64,000 nucleotides of DNA from Pseudomonadota bacterium (lineage in GTDB: Bacteria > Pseudomonadota > Gammaproteobacteria > Burkholderiales > Rhodocyclaceae), in assembly GCA_018241725.1 (NCBI GenBank), contig JAFEDI010000105.1:124001-188000 (forward strand), given 5' to 3'. The position numbers and the translations under genes were made by a program. A model generated the notes under the pieces. That model ran no database searches, was not told where the DNA came from, and worked only from the letters and a program-made list of their open reading frames with translations. This document shows, one piece after another, positions 53,122 through 62,234 of the stretch (position 1 is its first letter; each line of letters begins with the position of its first letter).

Positions 53122-54270
53122 ATGCCCGACGATCTCGCCCCCCTGCTGGCCGAACTCCGCCGCACCGCCGTCGAGCGGGACAAGCGCGGCGGCCACGCTG
53201 CCGAGGAGAAAGCCCTGCTGCAGCAGGCCGGCCTGCTGCGCCTGTCCATCCCGAAGGTGGACGGCGGCGATGAGCGCCCGTGGCCGGAGATCTTCGCGCT
53301 GGTGCGCCGTGTCGCCACCGTGGACAGCGCCCTCGCCCACCTGCTGGCCTTCCATCACCTGCAGGTCGCCACGCTGCGCATCTACGGCAACGCGGCCCAG
53401 CAGCGCCACTGGCTCAGCCGCACGATTGCCGAGGGCGGCTGGTGGGGCAACGCGGTAAATCCCCTCGACCCGGGCCTGACGGCCGTCGCGCGGCCCGACG
53501 GCTACCTGCTCGACGGCCGCAAGAGCTTCTGCTCCGGCACCCGCGGCTCGCGCTTCATGACCCTCACCGCCCGCCTTGCCGACGGCAGCAGCGTGATAGG
53601 CGTCGTCCAAACCGACCAGCCGGGTATCGTCGTCCACGACGACTGGGACCCCATCGGCCAACGCCAGACCGACAGCGGCTCGGTGAGCTTCCGGCAGGTC
53701 TTGCTGCAACGCGCCGACGTGCTGCGCGCCCACGGCGCCGTGCCGTCCGCCTTCCACACCCTGCGCAACAGCTTCGGCCAGTTGATCCTGGCCAATCTGT
53801 TCGTCGGCATCGCCATCGGCGCCCGCGACGAAGCGCGGGACTTCGCCCGCACGCAGGCCCGCTCGTGGGTCGCCTCCGGCGTCCAGCGCGCCACCGAAGA
53901 TCCCTACACGCTGCAGCGCTTCGGCGAGATCCAGGTGCAGATCGCCGCCGCCGAGGCCCTGGCCGACCGGGCCGCAACGGCCATCCAGACTTCCTTCGAG
54001 CGCGGCCCGGCCCTGACCGAACGCGAACGCGCCGAAACCGCCGTCGCCATCGCCGAAGCCAAGGTCATCGCCCACCGGGCGGGCCTGTTCGCCAGCCAGG
54101 AACTCTTCGAGGTGGTCGGCGCCCGCGGCACCCGCGCCAGCCTCGGCTATGACCGCTTCTGGCGCAACGTGCGCACCCACACCCTGCACGACCCCATCGA
54201 CTACAAGCTGGCAATGCTCGGCCGCTGGGCGCTCAACGGTGAATACCCGCCGCCGAATATGTACACCTGA
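53122..54270 (+). CDS. Acyl-CoA dehydrogenase-like flavoprotein (DszC/SfnB type)
   Basis: A 382-residue protein of the acyl-CoA dehydrogenase superfamily. The N-terminal helical domain (LLQQAGLLRLSIPKVDGGDERPWPEIFALVRRVATVDSALAHLL) is followed by the middle beta domain (RPDGYLLDGRKSFCSGTRGSRFMTLTA) and a C-terminal helical domain. The sequence resembles FMNH2-dependent monooxygenases such as DszC and the SfnB sulfur-acquisition oxidoreductases. Association with TauD and an SsuABC-type importer supports a desulfonating or sulfur-releasing role. A flavin reductase is needed and is not in the operon. The gene starts 25 bases after the permease. Confidence 0.85.
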   Translation: MPDDLAPLLAELRRTAVERDKRGGHAAEEKALLQQAGLLRLSIPKVDGGDERPWPEIFALVRRVATVDSALAHLLAFHHLQVATLRIYGNAAQQRHWLSRTIAEGGWWGNAVNPLDPGLTAVARPDGYLLDGRKSFCSGTRGSRFMTLTARLADGSSVIGVVQTDQPGIVVHDDWDPIGQRQTDSGSVSFRQVLLQRADVLRAHGAVPSAFHTLRNSFGQLILANLFVGIAIGARDEARDFARTQARSWVASGVQRATEDPYTLQRFGEIQVQIAAAEALADRAATAIQTSFERGPALTERERAETAVAIAEAKVIAHRAGLFASQELFEVVGARGTRASLGYDRFWRNVRTHTLHDPIDYKLAMLGRWALNGEYPPPNMYT

Positions 54271-54326
54271 TGAACCAAGCCGCGGCCGGCCGGTCCATAG
54301 GCGACATCACACCCCATGAGGACGGC

Positions 54327-54992
54327 ATGAAAGACTTGCTCAAGAACAACCGCGGATTCCTGCTCTTCCTGATCTGCTTCGGCTTCTTCCGTACCGCCAT
54401 CGCCGACTGGAACCCGATCCCGTCCGGCTCGATGCGCCCAACCCTGCTCGAAGGTGACGTGGTGCTGGTCAACCGCCTGGCCTACGACGTCAAGCTGCCC
54501 CTCACCGACATCCCGGTCGTCCACATCGGCGACCCGGCCCGCGGCGACGTGGTGACCTTCAGCTCACCCCGCGACGGCACCCGCCTCATCAAGCGCATCG
54601 TCGGCCTTCCCGGCGACACCGTGGCCATGCGCAACGGCGAACTGATCATCAACGGCGAGCCGCTGCGCTACGCCGTCGTCGGTGTCGCAGCCGAACCAGC
54701 GGGCAAGGACCACGAAATCGACGCCGTACGCGCCACCGAAACCCTCGCCGGCCGCGACCACGCCGTCCAGTTCCTGCCCAGCGTGCAGGCCCTGCGCGAC
54801 TTCTCCCCGGTGACCGTGCCCGCCGACAGCTATCTGGTCCTCGGCGACAACCGGGACAACAGCGCCGACTCCCGCTTCATCGGCTTCATCCCCCGCCACC
54901 TGCTGATCGGCAAGGCCCACCACATCCTGGTGTCCGCCGACATCCTCGGCAACTGGATGCCACGCCTGGAACGCATCGCGCAGGCACTGTAA
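54327..54992 (+). CDS. lepB: Signal peptidase I
   Basis: A 221-residue S26 signal peptidase. One N-terminal membrane helix (GFLLFLICFGFFRTAIADW) is followed by the catalytic serine in PSGSMRPTL (Ser35) and the general-base lysine in RLIKRIVGLPGD (Lys89). The third motif is GDNRDNSADSRFIGFIP. It removes signal peptides from exported proteins. The start at 54327, with GAGG 5-8 bases upstream, gives the membrane helix near the N-terminus. An in-frame ATG at 54270 would overlap the flavoprotein stop. It is shorter than the two-helix E. coli enzyme and may be an accessory copy. Confidence 0.92.
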   Translation: MKDLLKNNRGFLLFLICFGFFRTAIADWNPIPSGSMRPTLLEGDVVLVNRLAYDVKLPLTDIPVVHIGDPARGDVVTFSSPRDGTRLIKRIVGLPGDTVAMRNGELIINGEPLRYAVVGVAAEPAGKDHEIDAVRATETLAGRDHAVQFLPSVQALRDFSPVTVPADSYLVLGDNRDNSADSRFIGFIPRHLLIGKAHHILVSADILGNWMPRLERIAQAL

Positions 54993-55002
54993 GAGCGATT
55001 CC

Positions 55003-55040
55003 CCGCCGGGCAGTTGTTCAGTTGATCAGCAGCCCGGCGG
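55003..55040. terminator. Hairpin after the signal peptidase gene
   Basis: CCGCCGGGC (55003-55011) and GCCCGGCGG (55032-55040) form a perfect 9-bp stem with a 20-base loop, 10 bases after the signal peptidase stop. No T-run follows, so termination efficiency is uncertain. Confidence 0.45.
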
Positions 55041-55254
55041 ATGAAACGCCAGCAAGCCATCAGCATTTTCTGCTGAAATCCGGACACGCGCCGTCCTGGG
55101 CACCGGCAACCGGTGCCATGCAAACAGTGCCCGCTCCGGGCAGTTTTCTCCATACTCGTGGCCCCAGGTACGGTTGGCGCAGTCTTTGCCTGCATCCTCC
55201 CTCACCCCATCCAAACCCTCCAACGCATCCGCACGGCACAAGACAGGAGAAAGC

Positions 55255-56685
55255 GTGTTACGCAAATTCATCGGCGGCTTCCGCCGCGAATGGACGACGG
55301 TGCTGCTCGTCTATTTCTGCTACGGCGCCAGTTCCATCACCGGCATCGCCGAGCTCTTCTTCCAGAAGGAAGCCCTCAAGCTGTCCCCTGTCGAAGTCAC
55401 CAGCATCGGCTTCTGGCTGATGCTGCCCTGGTCCATGAAGATGGTGGTCGGCGCAGCAGCCGACATCCACCCCTTCTTCGGCGGCCGCCGCACCCCCTGG
55501 CTGCTGGCCGGCTGCGTGGCCACCTTTGCCGGCTATGTGGCGCTGGCCACGGTAGTCGAGACCAAGAGCGGCTACCTGGCCGCGTCCCTGCTGACCGCCA
55601 TCGGTTTCATGGTTCAGGACGTGATCGCCGACGCGCTGAGCGTTGAAGTGGTCGAGACCGAGGAAGAGCGCAACCAGATCCAGACCCTCGGCCGGGCGGC
55701 GCTGCTCGTCGGGGCGATCAGCGTCGGCTACCTGTCCGGCGTGCTGGCGGGAGCGATCGGCCCCCGCAAGGTCTATGCGCTGGCGTCCCTGCTGCCGCTG
55801 TTGATCATCGCCAGCCTGCCCTTGTCGCGGGTGCGCCGCCGCGCGGATGCCCCCAACCCGGCACGGCCGGCTGCCGCGCCCGACAACGACATCCTGGGCG
55901 GCGGCAATGCCCGGCTGGTGGTGCTGATCGGGCTGGCCTACGCGGCCATCGGCGTCGGCCTGGAACTGCTCGACGTGCCCTACGCCCAGGAAATCGTCCT
56001 GTTCGTCTCCCTGCTGCTGATCAGCATCGTACTGTGGCGGATCGGCATTTCCCGGGAGATCGCCATCGCCGCGGTCGTCATCTTCCTGTTCCGCGCCACA
56101 CCCGACGTGGGCCAGGGCTACAGCTACTGGGCCATCGACAAGCTCGGCTTCGACCAGCAATTCCTCGGCGTACTGGCCCAGGTCAGCTCCGTCCTGAGCC
56201 TCCTCGGCCTGATTGCCTTCCGCAAATACATCGTCAGCATGCCGGTCAGCTTCACGCTGGGCTGGGTGATGATCATCGGCACCGTCCTCTATTTGCCGAA
56301 CATCGGGCTGTTCTACGGCGTCCATGAATGGCTGGGCCTGTCGGCCCGGACCTTCGCCTTCATCGACACCACCATCTCGGCACCGCTGGGCCAGCTGACC
56401 ATGGTCCCGATGCTGATCCTCACCGCCCGCGCTGCGCCGAAGGGCGCCGAGGCCACCATGTTCGCAGTGATGGCGTCCCTGATGAACCTGGCCCTGTCGG
56501 CCAGCCAGTTGTTCACCGGCTACCTCAACGACGCCTTCAAGATCACCCAGCAGGATTATTCCAATCTCGGCCTGCTGATGATCACGGTCACCGTGATCGG
56601 CCTTCTGCCGCTGCTTGCGCTCCCCCTTCTACGCGAGGTCGAGGGCGAGCCCCCTGACCTGGCACAAAAAATGCAAAAAGCATGA
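55255..56685 (+). CDS. BT1/folate-biopterin-type MFS transporter
   Basis: A 476-residue membrane protein with about 12 helices resembling the BT1 folate-biopterin transporter family: VLLVYFCYGASSITGIAELFFQKEAL, LMLPWSMKMVVGAAADIHPFFGGRRTPWLL, FMVQDVIADALSVE, and RATPDVGQGYSYWAIDKLGF. The GTG at 55255 is chosen because AGGAG lies 6 bases upstream. An open TTG further upstream lacks a signal. The substrate could be a pterin-like or other small molecule. It is transcribed alone. Confidence 0.85.
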   Translation: MLRKFIGGFRREWTTVLLVYFCYGASSITGIAELFFQKEALKLSPVEVTSIGFWLMLPWSMKMVVGAAADIHPFFGGRRTPWLLAGCVATFAGYVALATVVETKSGYLAASLLTAIGFMVQDVIADALSVEVVETEEERNQIQTLGRAALLVGAISVGYLSGVLAGAIGPRKVYALASLLPLLIIASLPLSRVRRRADAPNPARPAAAPDNDILGGGNARLVVLIGLAYAAIGVGLELLDVPYAQEIVLFVSLLLISIVLWRIGISREIAIAAVVIFLFRATPDVGQGYSYWAIDKLGFDQQFLGVLAQVSSVLSLLGLIAFRKYIVSMPVSFTLGWVMIIGTVLYLPNIGLFYGVHEWLGLSARTFAFIDTTISAPLGQLTMVPMLILTARAAPKGAEATMFAVMASLMNLALSASQLFTGYLNDAFKITQQDYSNLGLLMITVTVIGLLPLLALPLLREVEGEPPDLAQKMQKA

Positions 56686-56810
56686 TCCAGCCGTTCCCCA
56701 CCAGATCGCCGCCGGTGCCGGACACGTCCTTCACCGGAGGGCCGATGCGCAAGTCAGGACCATGACTCGCAAGCGGCGGACAAAAAATCTGGCCAGAACC
56801 GAGAACCACG

Positions 56811-57164
56811 ATGTCTTGCCTGCCGCGCCTTCTCATGCAGCTCCCGATCCTCATCGGGACACTCGTCGCCCAGCCTCCTGCAGCCACCGCCAAGGCATTC
56901 GGCTGGTATGTGGACCGGAGCGGGGAGCTGGTCACCCTTCCTGCCGACAAACCGTCGCCATCGTCACCCGCCACAGCCCCGCCCGAGCCCGCCGGCACCG
57001 CGGCGGCCTCCCCGGCGCCGGCCGAGCCGGCAACGGAAACCACGCTGACGGCCAGCACGCTCGGGCTGATTGCCGGCATCCTGATCGGCGGCAGTGGCTA
57101 CGCCTTCGGCCGATGCCGGCAACGCCGCTTCAAGCGGAGCCCATCGCGCCCCCCATCCGGCTGA
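56811..57164 (+). CDS. Small membrane protein of unknown function
   Basis: A 117-residue frame with a signal peptide (LLMQLPILIGTLVAQPPAATA), a short AFGWYVDRSGELVTL segment, a Pro/Ala/Thr-rich linker, a membrane helix (LTASTLGLIAGILIGGSGYAFG) and a basic tail. This coherent layout of signal, linker, helix and basic end suggests a real protein. The DNA has ordinary high-GC composition. No family is recognised and there is no strong Shine-Dalgarno. Confidence 0.5.
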   Translation: MSCLPRLLMQLPILIGTLVAQPPAATAKAFGWYVDRSGELVTLPADKPSPSSPATAPPEPAGTAAASPAPAEPATETTLTASTLGLIAGILIGGSGYAFGRCRQRRFKRSPSRPPSG

Positions 57165-57222
57165 CCCGGCGACCCGCGCCGCAGCACAGATGGCCCGCCA
57201 CCCTGTCGCTGCCGCGGCAGCG

Positions 57223-57444
57223 TCAGACCTGCAGATACTGCGCAGACTTCTTGTCCTCGACGAGAATGTGGTCGGTGAGCCAGTTGCGCAGATAGCGGGA
57301 AGTCTCCTCTCCCAGACTCGGCGTGAAGTTGTTGCGCAGCTTGTTTCGCAGGGAGATGACCTCCTCCGCCATGCTGCGGTACTTTCGGTCTTTTTGCGCA
57401 CTGCGCCTTGCCTCTTGCCGTCGGGCAAGGCAGCCTTGCCCCAT
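57223..57444 (-). CDS. Small hemerythrin-C-terminus-like protein or fragment
   Basis: A 73-residue frame. Its second half (LGEETSRYLRNWLTDHILVEDKKSAQYLQ) resembles the last helix of bacteriohemerythrins, where a W-L-x-x-H-I-x-x-x-D pattern supplies iron ligands. The first three hemerythrin helices and their histidines are absent, so it cannot form a normal di-iron site alone. AGGAAA lies before the ATG at 57444. It could be a remnant, or a small helical protein. It is antisense to the 5' region of the UbiB-like gene but does not overlap its coding part. Confidence 0.45.
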   Translation of the reverse strand: MGQGCLARRQEARRSAQKDRKYRSMAEEVISLRNKLRNNFTPSLGEETSRYLRNWLTDHILVEDKKSAQYLQV

Positions 57445-57520
57445 CGACCATTTCCTTTTGCCAAATGCACATCCCCCGTTTCCCTACAGGCACCCCAGCC
57501 AGATCAGAAAGGCGCCACTG

Positions 57521-59218
57521 ATGTTGTGGCAAGCCATCGGCGCGGTGCGCGATCTGAAACGCGTGCATGACATCGCCAGCGTACTGATTCGCTACGGTTT
57601 CGGCGACGTTGTCCGGCGCATCGGCATGGCGCACGCGCTGGAACGTGCCGGCAAGGCCCTGCATTGGCGCGAGCCGGGGGAATTGGCCTACCTCGAACCC
57701 GCTTCGCGGGTCCGCCGAGCCCTGGAGGAACTGGGACCGACCTTCGTCAAACTGGGGCAGATCCTGGCGACGCGGGTGGATCTGTTCCCGCCCGACTGGA
57801 TCACCGAGTTCAGCAAGCTTCAAGACTCCGCGCCCGCCCTACCGTTCGCAGAACTGCGGGCACAGTTGATGGAAGACCTGGGCGAGCCTCCCGAGGTGCT
57901 CTTTGCCGAACTGGACACCGAGCCGCTGGCCGCAGCCTCCCTGGCCCAGGTCCATCGGGCGCGCCTGAGCGACGGTACGGACGTGATCCTCAAGGTGCGA
58001 CGTCCCGGCATCCGCCCGGTCATCGAGGCAGACTTGCACCTGCTGGAACGTCTGGCCGAGATCGTCGAAGCGGAAGCTGCGGACCTGCGCCGCTACCACC
58101 CCGGCGACATCGTCCGCCAGTTCACGCTGTCCTTGCGCCGCGAGCTGGACTTCGCCGCCGAATGTCGCAACGCGGAGCGGATTGCGGAGCAGTTCGCCGG
58201 ACATCCGGAAATCGTCATTCCCCGCGTACACTGGCAATGGTGCGGGGAGCGACTGAACGTACAGGACTACGTGGATGGCATTTCCGGGCGGGATCTGGCC
58301 GCCACCGACACGGCCGGGCTGGATCGCAAGCTGCTGGCCCGTCGCGGTGCGGAAGCAGTGCTCAAGATGCTGCTGGAAGACGGCTTCTTCCATGCCGACC
58401 CCCACCCCGGCAACGTGCTCTACCTGACCGACAACCGCATCGCCTTCATCGACTTCGGCATGGTCGGACGACTGACCGAAGAACGCCGCAGCCAGGTGGC
58501 GCGCCTGCTGCACGGGCTGGTCAGCCGCGACAGCGGCCTCGTCGCCGACGTGCTGCTCGACTGGAGCGACGATGACCGCTACGACCCGGAATCCGATCTC
58601 CTCAATCTGCGCACCGAGATCGACACCTTCGTGGACCTTTACCACGGCGTACCGCTGCAACGCCTCGACATTGGCGCAATGCTGTCGGATCTGCTCGCCA
58701 TCCTGCGCGAACACGGCCTGTCCCTGCCCGCCGATCTGGCCCTGATGATCAAGGCCTTCATCACCCTCGAAGGCATGGGCCGGCAACTCGATCCGAATTT
58801 CGACATCGCCGCCGAAGCCAGCCCCTTTCTGCGCCGGGTACTGCTGGCCCACGCGGCCCCAGCGGCTTTTGCCCGGCGCGGCTGGCGCGCCTTCGCGGAT
58901 ACGGTGGATCTGCTCGCCGGCCTGCCGCGGGATCTACGCCAGTTCCTTCGCGCCGCCCGCCGGGGCAAACTGCAGGTCCAGGTCGAGGTGCTGCCGCTGC
59001 AACGCTTCGGCAGCCAGATCGACCGGGCTGCCAGCCGGCTCTCGCTGGCCATCGTGATCGCCGCGCTGATCATCGGTTCGGCCATCGTGATGACCGTCGA
59101 CAAGGCGCCCGCACTCCCCGGCCTGCCCTCCCTCGGCCTGCTCGGCTTCATTTCCGCCCTGATCGGCGGACTCTGGCTGTTACTCTCCATCTGGCGTAGC
59201 GGCGGTCCCCACCGATAA
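57521..59218 (+). CDS. UbiB/ABC1-family atypical kinase
   Basis: A 565-residue AarF/UbiB-type protein. Motifs: KxGQ in [14 protein letters not shown], the Ala-rich nucleotide loop [13 protein letters not shown], the ATP lysine in VILKVRRPG, the catalytic [10 protein letters not shown] and the metal-binding IDFGMVG. Two C-terminal membrane helices ([18 protein letters not shown] and [24 protein letters not shown]) anchor it. The family supports ubiquinone synthesis or lipid handling. As no ubi genes are adjacent, it may be a paralogue rather than the ubiquinone-operon copy. The ATG at 57521 follows AAGG. Confidence 0.92.
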   Translation: MLWQAIGAVRDLKRVHDIASVLIRYGFGDVVRRIGMAHALERAGKALHWREPGELAYLEPASRVRRALEELGPTFVKLGQILATRVDLFPPDWITEFSKLQDSAPALPFAELRAQLMEDLGEPPEVLFAELDTEPLAAASLAQVHRARLSDGTDVILKVRRPGIRPVIEADLHLLERLAEIVEAEAADLRRYHPGDIVRQFTLSLRRELDFAAECRNAERIAEQFAGHPEIVIPRVHWQWCGERLNVQDYVDGISGRDLAATDTAGLDRKLLARRGAEAVLKMLLEDGFFHADPHPGNVLYLTDNRIAFIDFGMVGRLTEERRSQVARLLHGLVSRDSGLVADVLLDWSDDDRYDPESDLLNLRTEIDTFVDLYHGVPLQRLDIGAMLSDLLAILREHGLSLPADLALMIKAFITLEGMGRQLDPNFDIAAEASPFLRRVLLAHAAPAAFARRGWRAFADTVDLLAGLPRDLRQFLRAARRGKLQVQVEVLPLQRFGSQIDRAASRLSLAIVIAALIIGSAIVMTVDKAPALPGLPSLGLLGFISALIGGLWLLLSIWRSGGPHR

Positions 59219-59228
59219 CCCACTTTCC

Positions 59229-60437
59229 ATGACAACAACAACGATAAGCTCACCCCAACTCACGCCGCGCCAGGACGCGTGGATCATTGCACTGGTCGGC
59301 TTCGCCCACGGCGTCTCCCACTTCTTCCACCTGCTGCTGCCCCCATTATTTCCGTGGCTGATGCCGGAGTTCGGACTGGACTTCGTGCAGATCGGCAGCA
59401 CGATGACGGTCTTTTTCGTCGTCTCCGGTGTTGGGCAGGCCCTGGCTGGCTTGGCGGTGGACCGTTTCGGCCCGCTGCGGGTGCTGTCGACCGGTATTGC
59501 GTGCTTCATCCTTGCCGGCTTCGGCTTGTCCCAGGCCCGCGGACTCGGCGATCTGATCGCCGTAGCCGCTCTGGCGGGGCTGGGCAACAGCGTCTTCCAC
59601 CCCTGTGACTTCACGATCCTCAACCGCAACGTATCCTCCCAGCGCCTCGGGCACGCGTTTTCGATGCACGGCCTGTCGGGCAACCTGGGCTGGGCACTGG
59701 CGCCGGTCTTCCTGACCGGCATCGCGTCGGTAGCAGGCTGGCGCACCGCTGGCATGGGTGCCGGCCTGCTGGCGATTCCCGCACTCGCCCTGCTGCTGCT
59801 CGGACGGCAGCATTTTGCAGTTGCTCCCCACGCGACAAGCGCGACCAGTCGCAAGGTGACCACGCTGGAGATCCTGAAAGTCGGCCCGGTGTGGCTGTGC
59901 TTCACCTTCTTCCTGCTGCTCACCACGGCCTTCGGCGCAATCCAGAACTTCGGTACGCCGCTGATGCAGGGAATGTACGGGATGCCAGTCAGCCAGGCAG
60001 CAGGAACCTTGTCGGCTTATCTGCTGGCTGGCGCTGCGGGCGTTCTGACAGGAGGCTTCCTGACCCGCCACGCTCGGCAAGGACAGATCATCACTGGCGC
60101 GCTCTGCACAGCCGCCCTGGCCGCTCTCCTGCTGGCCAGTGGCTGGCCGGGCGCCGCCATGGTCTTGCCCTTGATGGCGGCGATCGGCTTTCTGACCGGT
60201 CTGGCTGGGCCTTCACGGGATCTGCTGGTGCGCAGTGCAGCGACGGCCCGTTTCGGCCAGGCTGCCTTCGGACGGGTGTACGGCTTCGTCTATTCAGGCC
60301 TGGACACAGGCTTGGCCCTGGCGCCACTGGTATTCGGGGGCTTCATGAACAAGGGCAATTTCGGGGCGGTCCTGATCGGTATCGCCATACTTCAGGCCGC
60401 GGCCGTGTTTGCGGCCTTGAGCGTCGAGCGTCGCTAG
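59229..60437 (+). CDS. Major facilitator superfamily transporter
   Basis: A 402-residue MFS protein with about 12 membrane helices and a short Thr/Ser-rich start. Recognisable parts are IALVGFAHGVSHFFHLLLPPLFPWL, the loop motif GLAVDRFGPLRVL, and NSVFHPCDFTILNRNVSSQRLGHAFSMHGLSGNLG, which resembles the fosmidomycin-resistance (Fsr) type of exporter. The substrate is unknown. It starts 10 bases after the UbiB-like gene, so they may be co-transcribed, and its end nearly meets the convergent HD-GYP gene. Confidence 0.9.
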   Translation: MTTTTISSPQLTPRQDAWIIALVGFAHGVSHFFHLLLPPLFPWLMPEFGLDFVQIGSTMTVFFVVSGVGQALAGLAVDRFGPLRVLSTGIACFILAGFGLSQARGLGDLIAVAALAGLGNSVFHPCDFTILNRNVSSQRLGHAFSMHGLSGNLGWALAPVFLTGIASVAGWRTAGMGAGLLAIPALALLLLGRQHFAVAPHATSATSRKVTTLEILKVGPVWLCFTFFLLLTTAFGAIQNFGTPLMQGMYGMPVSQAAGTLSAYLLAGAAGVLTGGFLTRHARQGQIITGALCTAALAALLLASGWPGAAMVLPLMAAIGFLTGLAGPSRDLLVRSAATARFGQAAFGRVYGFVYSGLDTGLALAPLVFGGFMNKGNFGAVLIGIAILQAAAVFAALSVERR

Positions 60438-60441
60438 CAAC

Positions 60442-61599
60442 TCAAGTCAGCGCCGCGTCCTCCTCCGATTCGTCACTGAAGTTCCGGGCGATGGCGGCGA
60501 AATCCCCGGACACCCGGAGAAGCACATCCACGATGTCAGGATCGAAATGCTTGCCCCGCTCGAGCGCCATCATCTCGATCGCCCTCTCGTGGGGAAACGG
60601 CGGCTTATACACCCGCCGGGAGATCAAGGCATCGTAGACATCTGCAACCGCCATCAGGCGCGCCGATACCGGAATCGCGTCGCCGGCCAGCCCTTGCGGA
60701 TAGCCACTGCCATCCCAGCGCTCGTGATGTCCATAGGCGATCTCAGCCGCATAGCGCAGGAAGGATGCGTCCGCGGTGCCCCCCAACGCCCGCTCGGCCT
60801 GCAGGATCGCATTGCGGCCATATTCGCAGTGCTGCTTCATGACTTCCCATTCCTCGGGCGTCAGCTTGCCAGGCTTCAGCAGGATGGCGTCCGGCGTCGC
60901 CACCTTGCCCACGTCGTGCAGCGGCGCCGATTTGAACAGTAGCTGGATCACCTCATCATCCAGCTGGGTGCAGAAACGGGGGTGGTCCTGCAACTGCTCG
61001 GCAAGAATGCGGACGTAGTGCTGGGTGCGACGGATATGGTTGCCGGTCTCGTTGTCCCGGGCTTCGGCAAGGGCGCAGAAGGCGGTGATGGTGGCCGCCT
61101 GGGCGGCGATCACTTCCTGCTTGCTGGCGACGAGACGACTGCTTTGCTCGCTGATTTCAGCAGTACGCTCGGCAACCAGCAGTTCGAGATCCGCGTTGCG
61201 GCGCTGCAGCGCCTTGGTAGCCCGCGACAAGGCCAGATGGGTGCGGACCCGGGCCAGCACGACTGGCGGGGAGATTGGCTTGTGGATGAAGTCTTCCGCA
61301 CCGAGGGAGAAGCCCTGTTCCTCGTCTTCCGGACGGTCCAGGCCAGTCAGGAACATGACCGGGATGCCACGTGTCGACTCGGACGACTTGAGGCGGCGGC
61401 AGACCTCGAAACCATCCAGCCCGGGCATCATCACATCAAGCAGGATCAGATCGGCTCGCCCACCGGTCTCCAGATAGCCAAGCGCTTCACCGCCACTCGT
61501 GGCGGGATGAACGTCATAATGCGTCGACAGCACGTCTTCGAGAATCAACAGATTATCGGCCTGATCATCCACCACCAGCACGTGGGCACGCTGTTTCAT
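60442..61599 (-). CDS. Response regulator with HD-GYP c-di-GMP phosphodiesterase domain
   Basis: A 385-residue protein. The receiver (residues 5-120) has its phosphoacceptor Asp55 in LILLDVMMPGLDG. A coiled coil (125-165) links it to the HD-GYP domain: HD pair at 228-229 in LHDVGK, and HHERWDGSGYP at 291-301. The latter is the full active-site signature, so it should hydrolyse cyclic di-GMP. It would lower c-di-GMP in answer to an unknown kinase, affecting motility or biofilm. The start at 61599 has GGAG 7 bases upstream. The orphan hybrid kinase at 31-35 kb is not obviously linked. Confidence 0.93.
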   Translation of the reverse strand: MKQRAHVLVVDDQADNLLILEDVLSTHYDVHPATSGGEALGYLETGGRADLILLDVMMPGLDGFEVCRRLKSSESTRGIPVMFLTGLDRPEDEEQGFSLGAEDFIHKPISPPVVLARVRTHLALSRATKALQRRNADLELLVAERTAEISEQSSRLVASKQEVIAAQAATITAFCALAEARDNETGNHIRRTQHYVRILAEQLQDHPRFCTQLDDEVIQLLFKSAPLHDVGKVATPDAILLKPGKLTPEEWEVMKQHCEYGRNAILQAERALGGTADASFLRYAAEIAYGHHERWDGSGYPQGLAGDAIPVSARLMAVADVYDALISRRVYKPPFPHERAIEMMALERGKHFDPDIVDVLLRVSGDFAAIARNFSDESEEDAALT

Positions 61600-61703
61600 T
61601 GCAAACTCCAGAACCATTTCGGACGACCTGTCTTCTTCCCCACGGATACAGGGGATTATTCCAGCATCTGTCGCCCACCGCTGCAAGCACCGCCTGAACC
61701 CTC

Positions 61704-62234
61704 ATGGCCCTGATTTACAGTTTTCCACCAGTTGCCACCCCTCTGGCCCATACCTTGATCCTTGGCAGCATGCCTGGAGAGGCATCTCTTCGCGCCGGGC
61801 AATACTATGCACACCCTCGCAATCTATTCTGGCCCATCCTGGGCGAACTGGTAGGGGCCTATCCCGCCCTACCCTACGCCGCGCGACTGCGCTGCCTGGA
61901 ATCTGCGGGCATTGCGCTGTGGGATGTACTGCAGTGCTGTGAGCGGGAAGGCAGCCTCGACACGCGTATTGATGTCGGAACCATCGTCCCCAACGACTTC
62001 CCAGGGTTCCTGGCGGCGCATCCGCATATCACACGGATCTTCTTCAATGGTGCCATGGCGGAGACCAGCTTTCGACGCCACGTGTCGAAATCGCTGACGG
62101 CCCACCAACTGGCCTATGAACGCCTGCCGTCGACCAGTCCGGCCAACGCCGCATTCAGCTTCGCCAGGCGTCTGGAGGCCTGGCGAAGCGTGCTTGTTGC
62201 TTCTGAACCGCCGACTCAGTGCTCCAGCACGTAA
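61704..62234 (+). CDS. DNA-deoxyinosine glycosylase (uracil-DNA glycosylase superfamily)
   Basis: A 176-residue member of the UDG superfamily, hypoxanthine-DNA glycosylase type. The first motif is LILGSMPGEASLRAGQYYAHPRNLFWPIL. The second is the LPSTSPANAAF segment, and the middle has IALWDVLQCCEREGSLDTRI. It would remove deaminated bases such as hypoxanthine from DNA in base-excision repair. The C-terminal 6 codons overlap the convergent PhaC gene by 19 bases. No Shine-Dalgarno stands out, and the ATG at 61704 gives the family N-terminus. Confidence 0.88.
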   Translation: MALIYSFPPVATPLAHTLILGSMPGEASLRAGQYYAHPRNLFWPILGELVGAYPALPYAARLRCLESAGIALWDVLQCCEREGSLDTRIDVGTIVPNDFPGFLAAHPHITRIFFNGAMAETSFRRHVSKSLTAHQLAYERLPSTSPANAAFSFARRLEAWRSVLVASEPPTQCSST

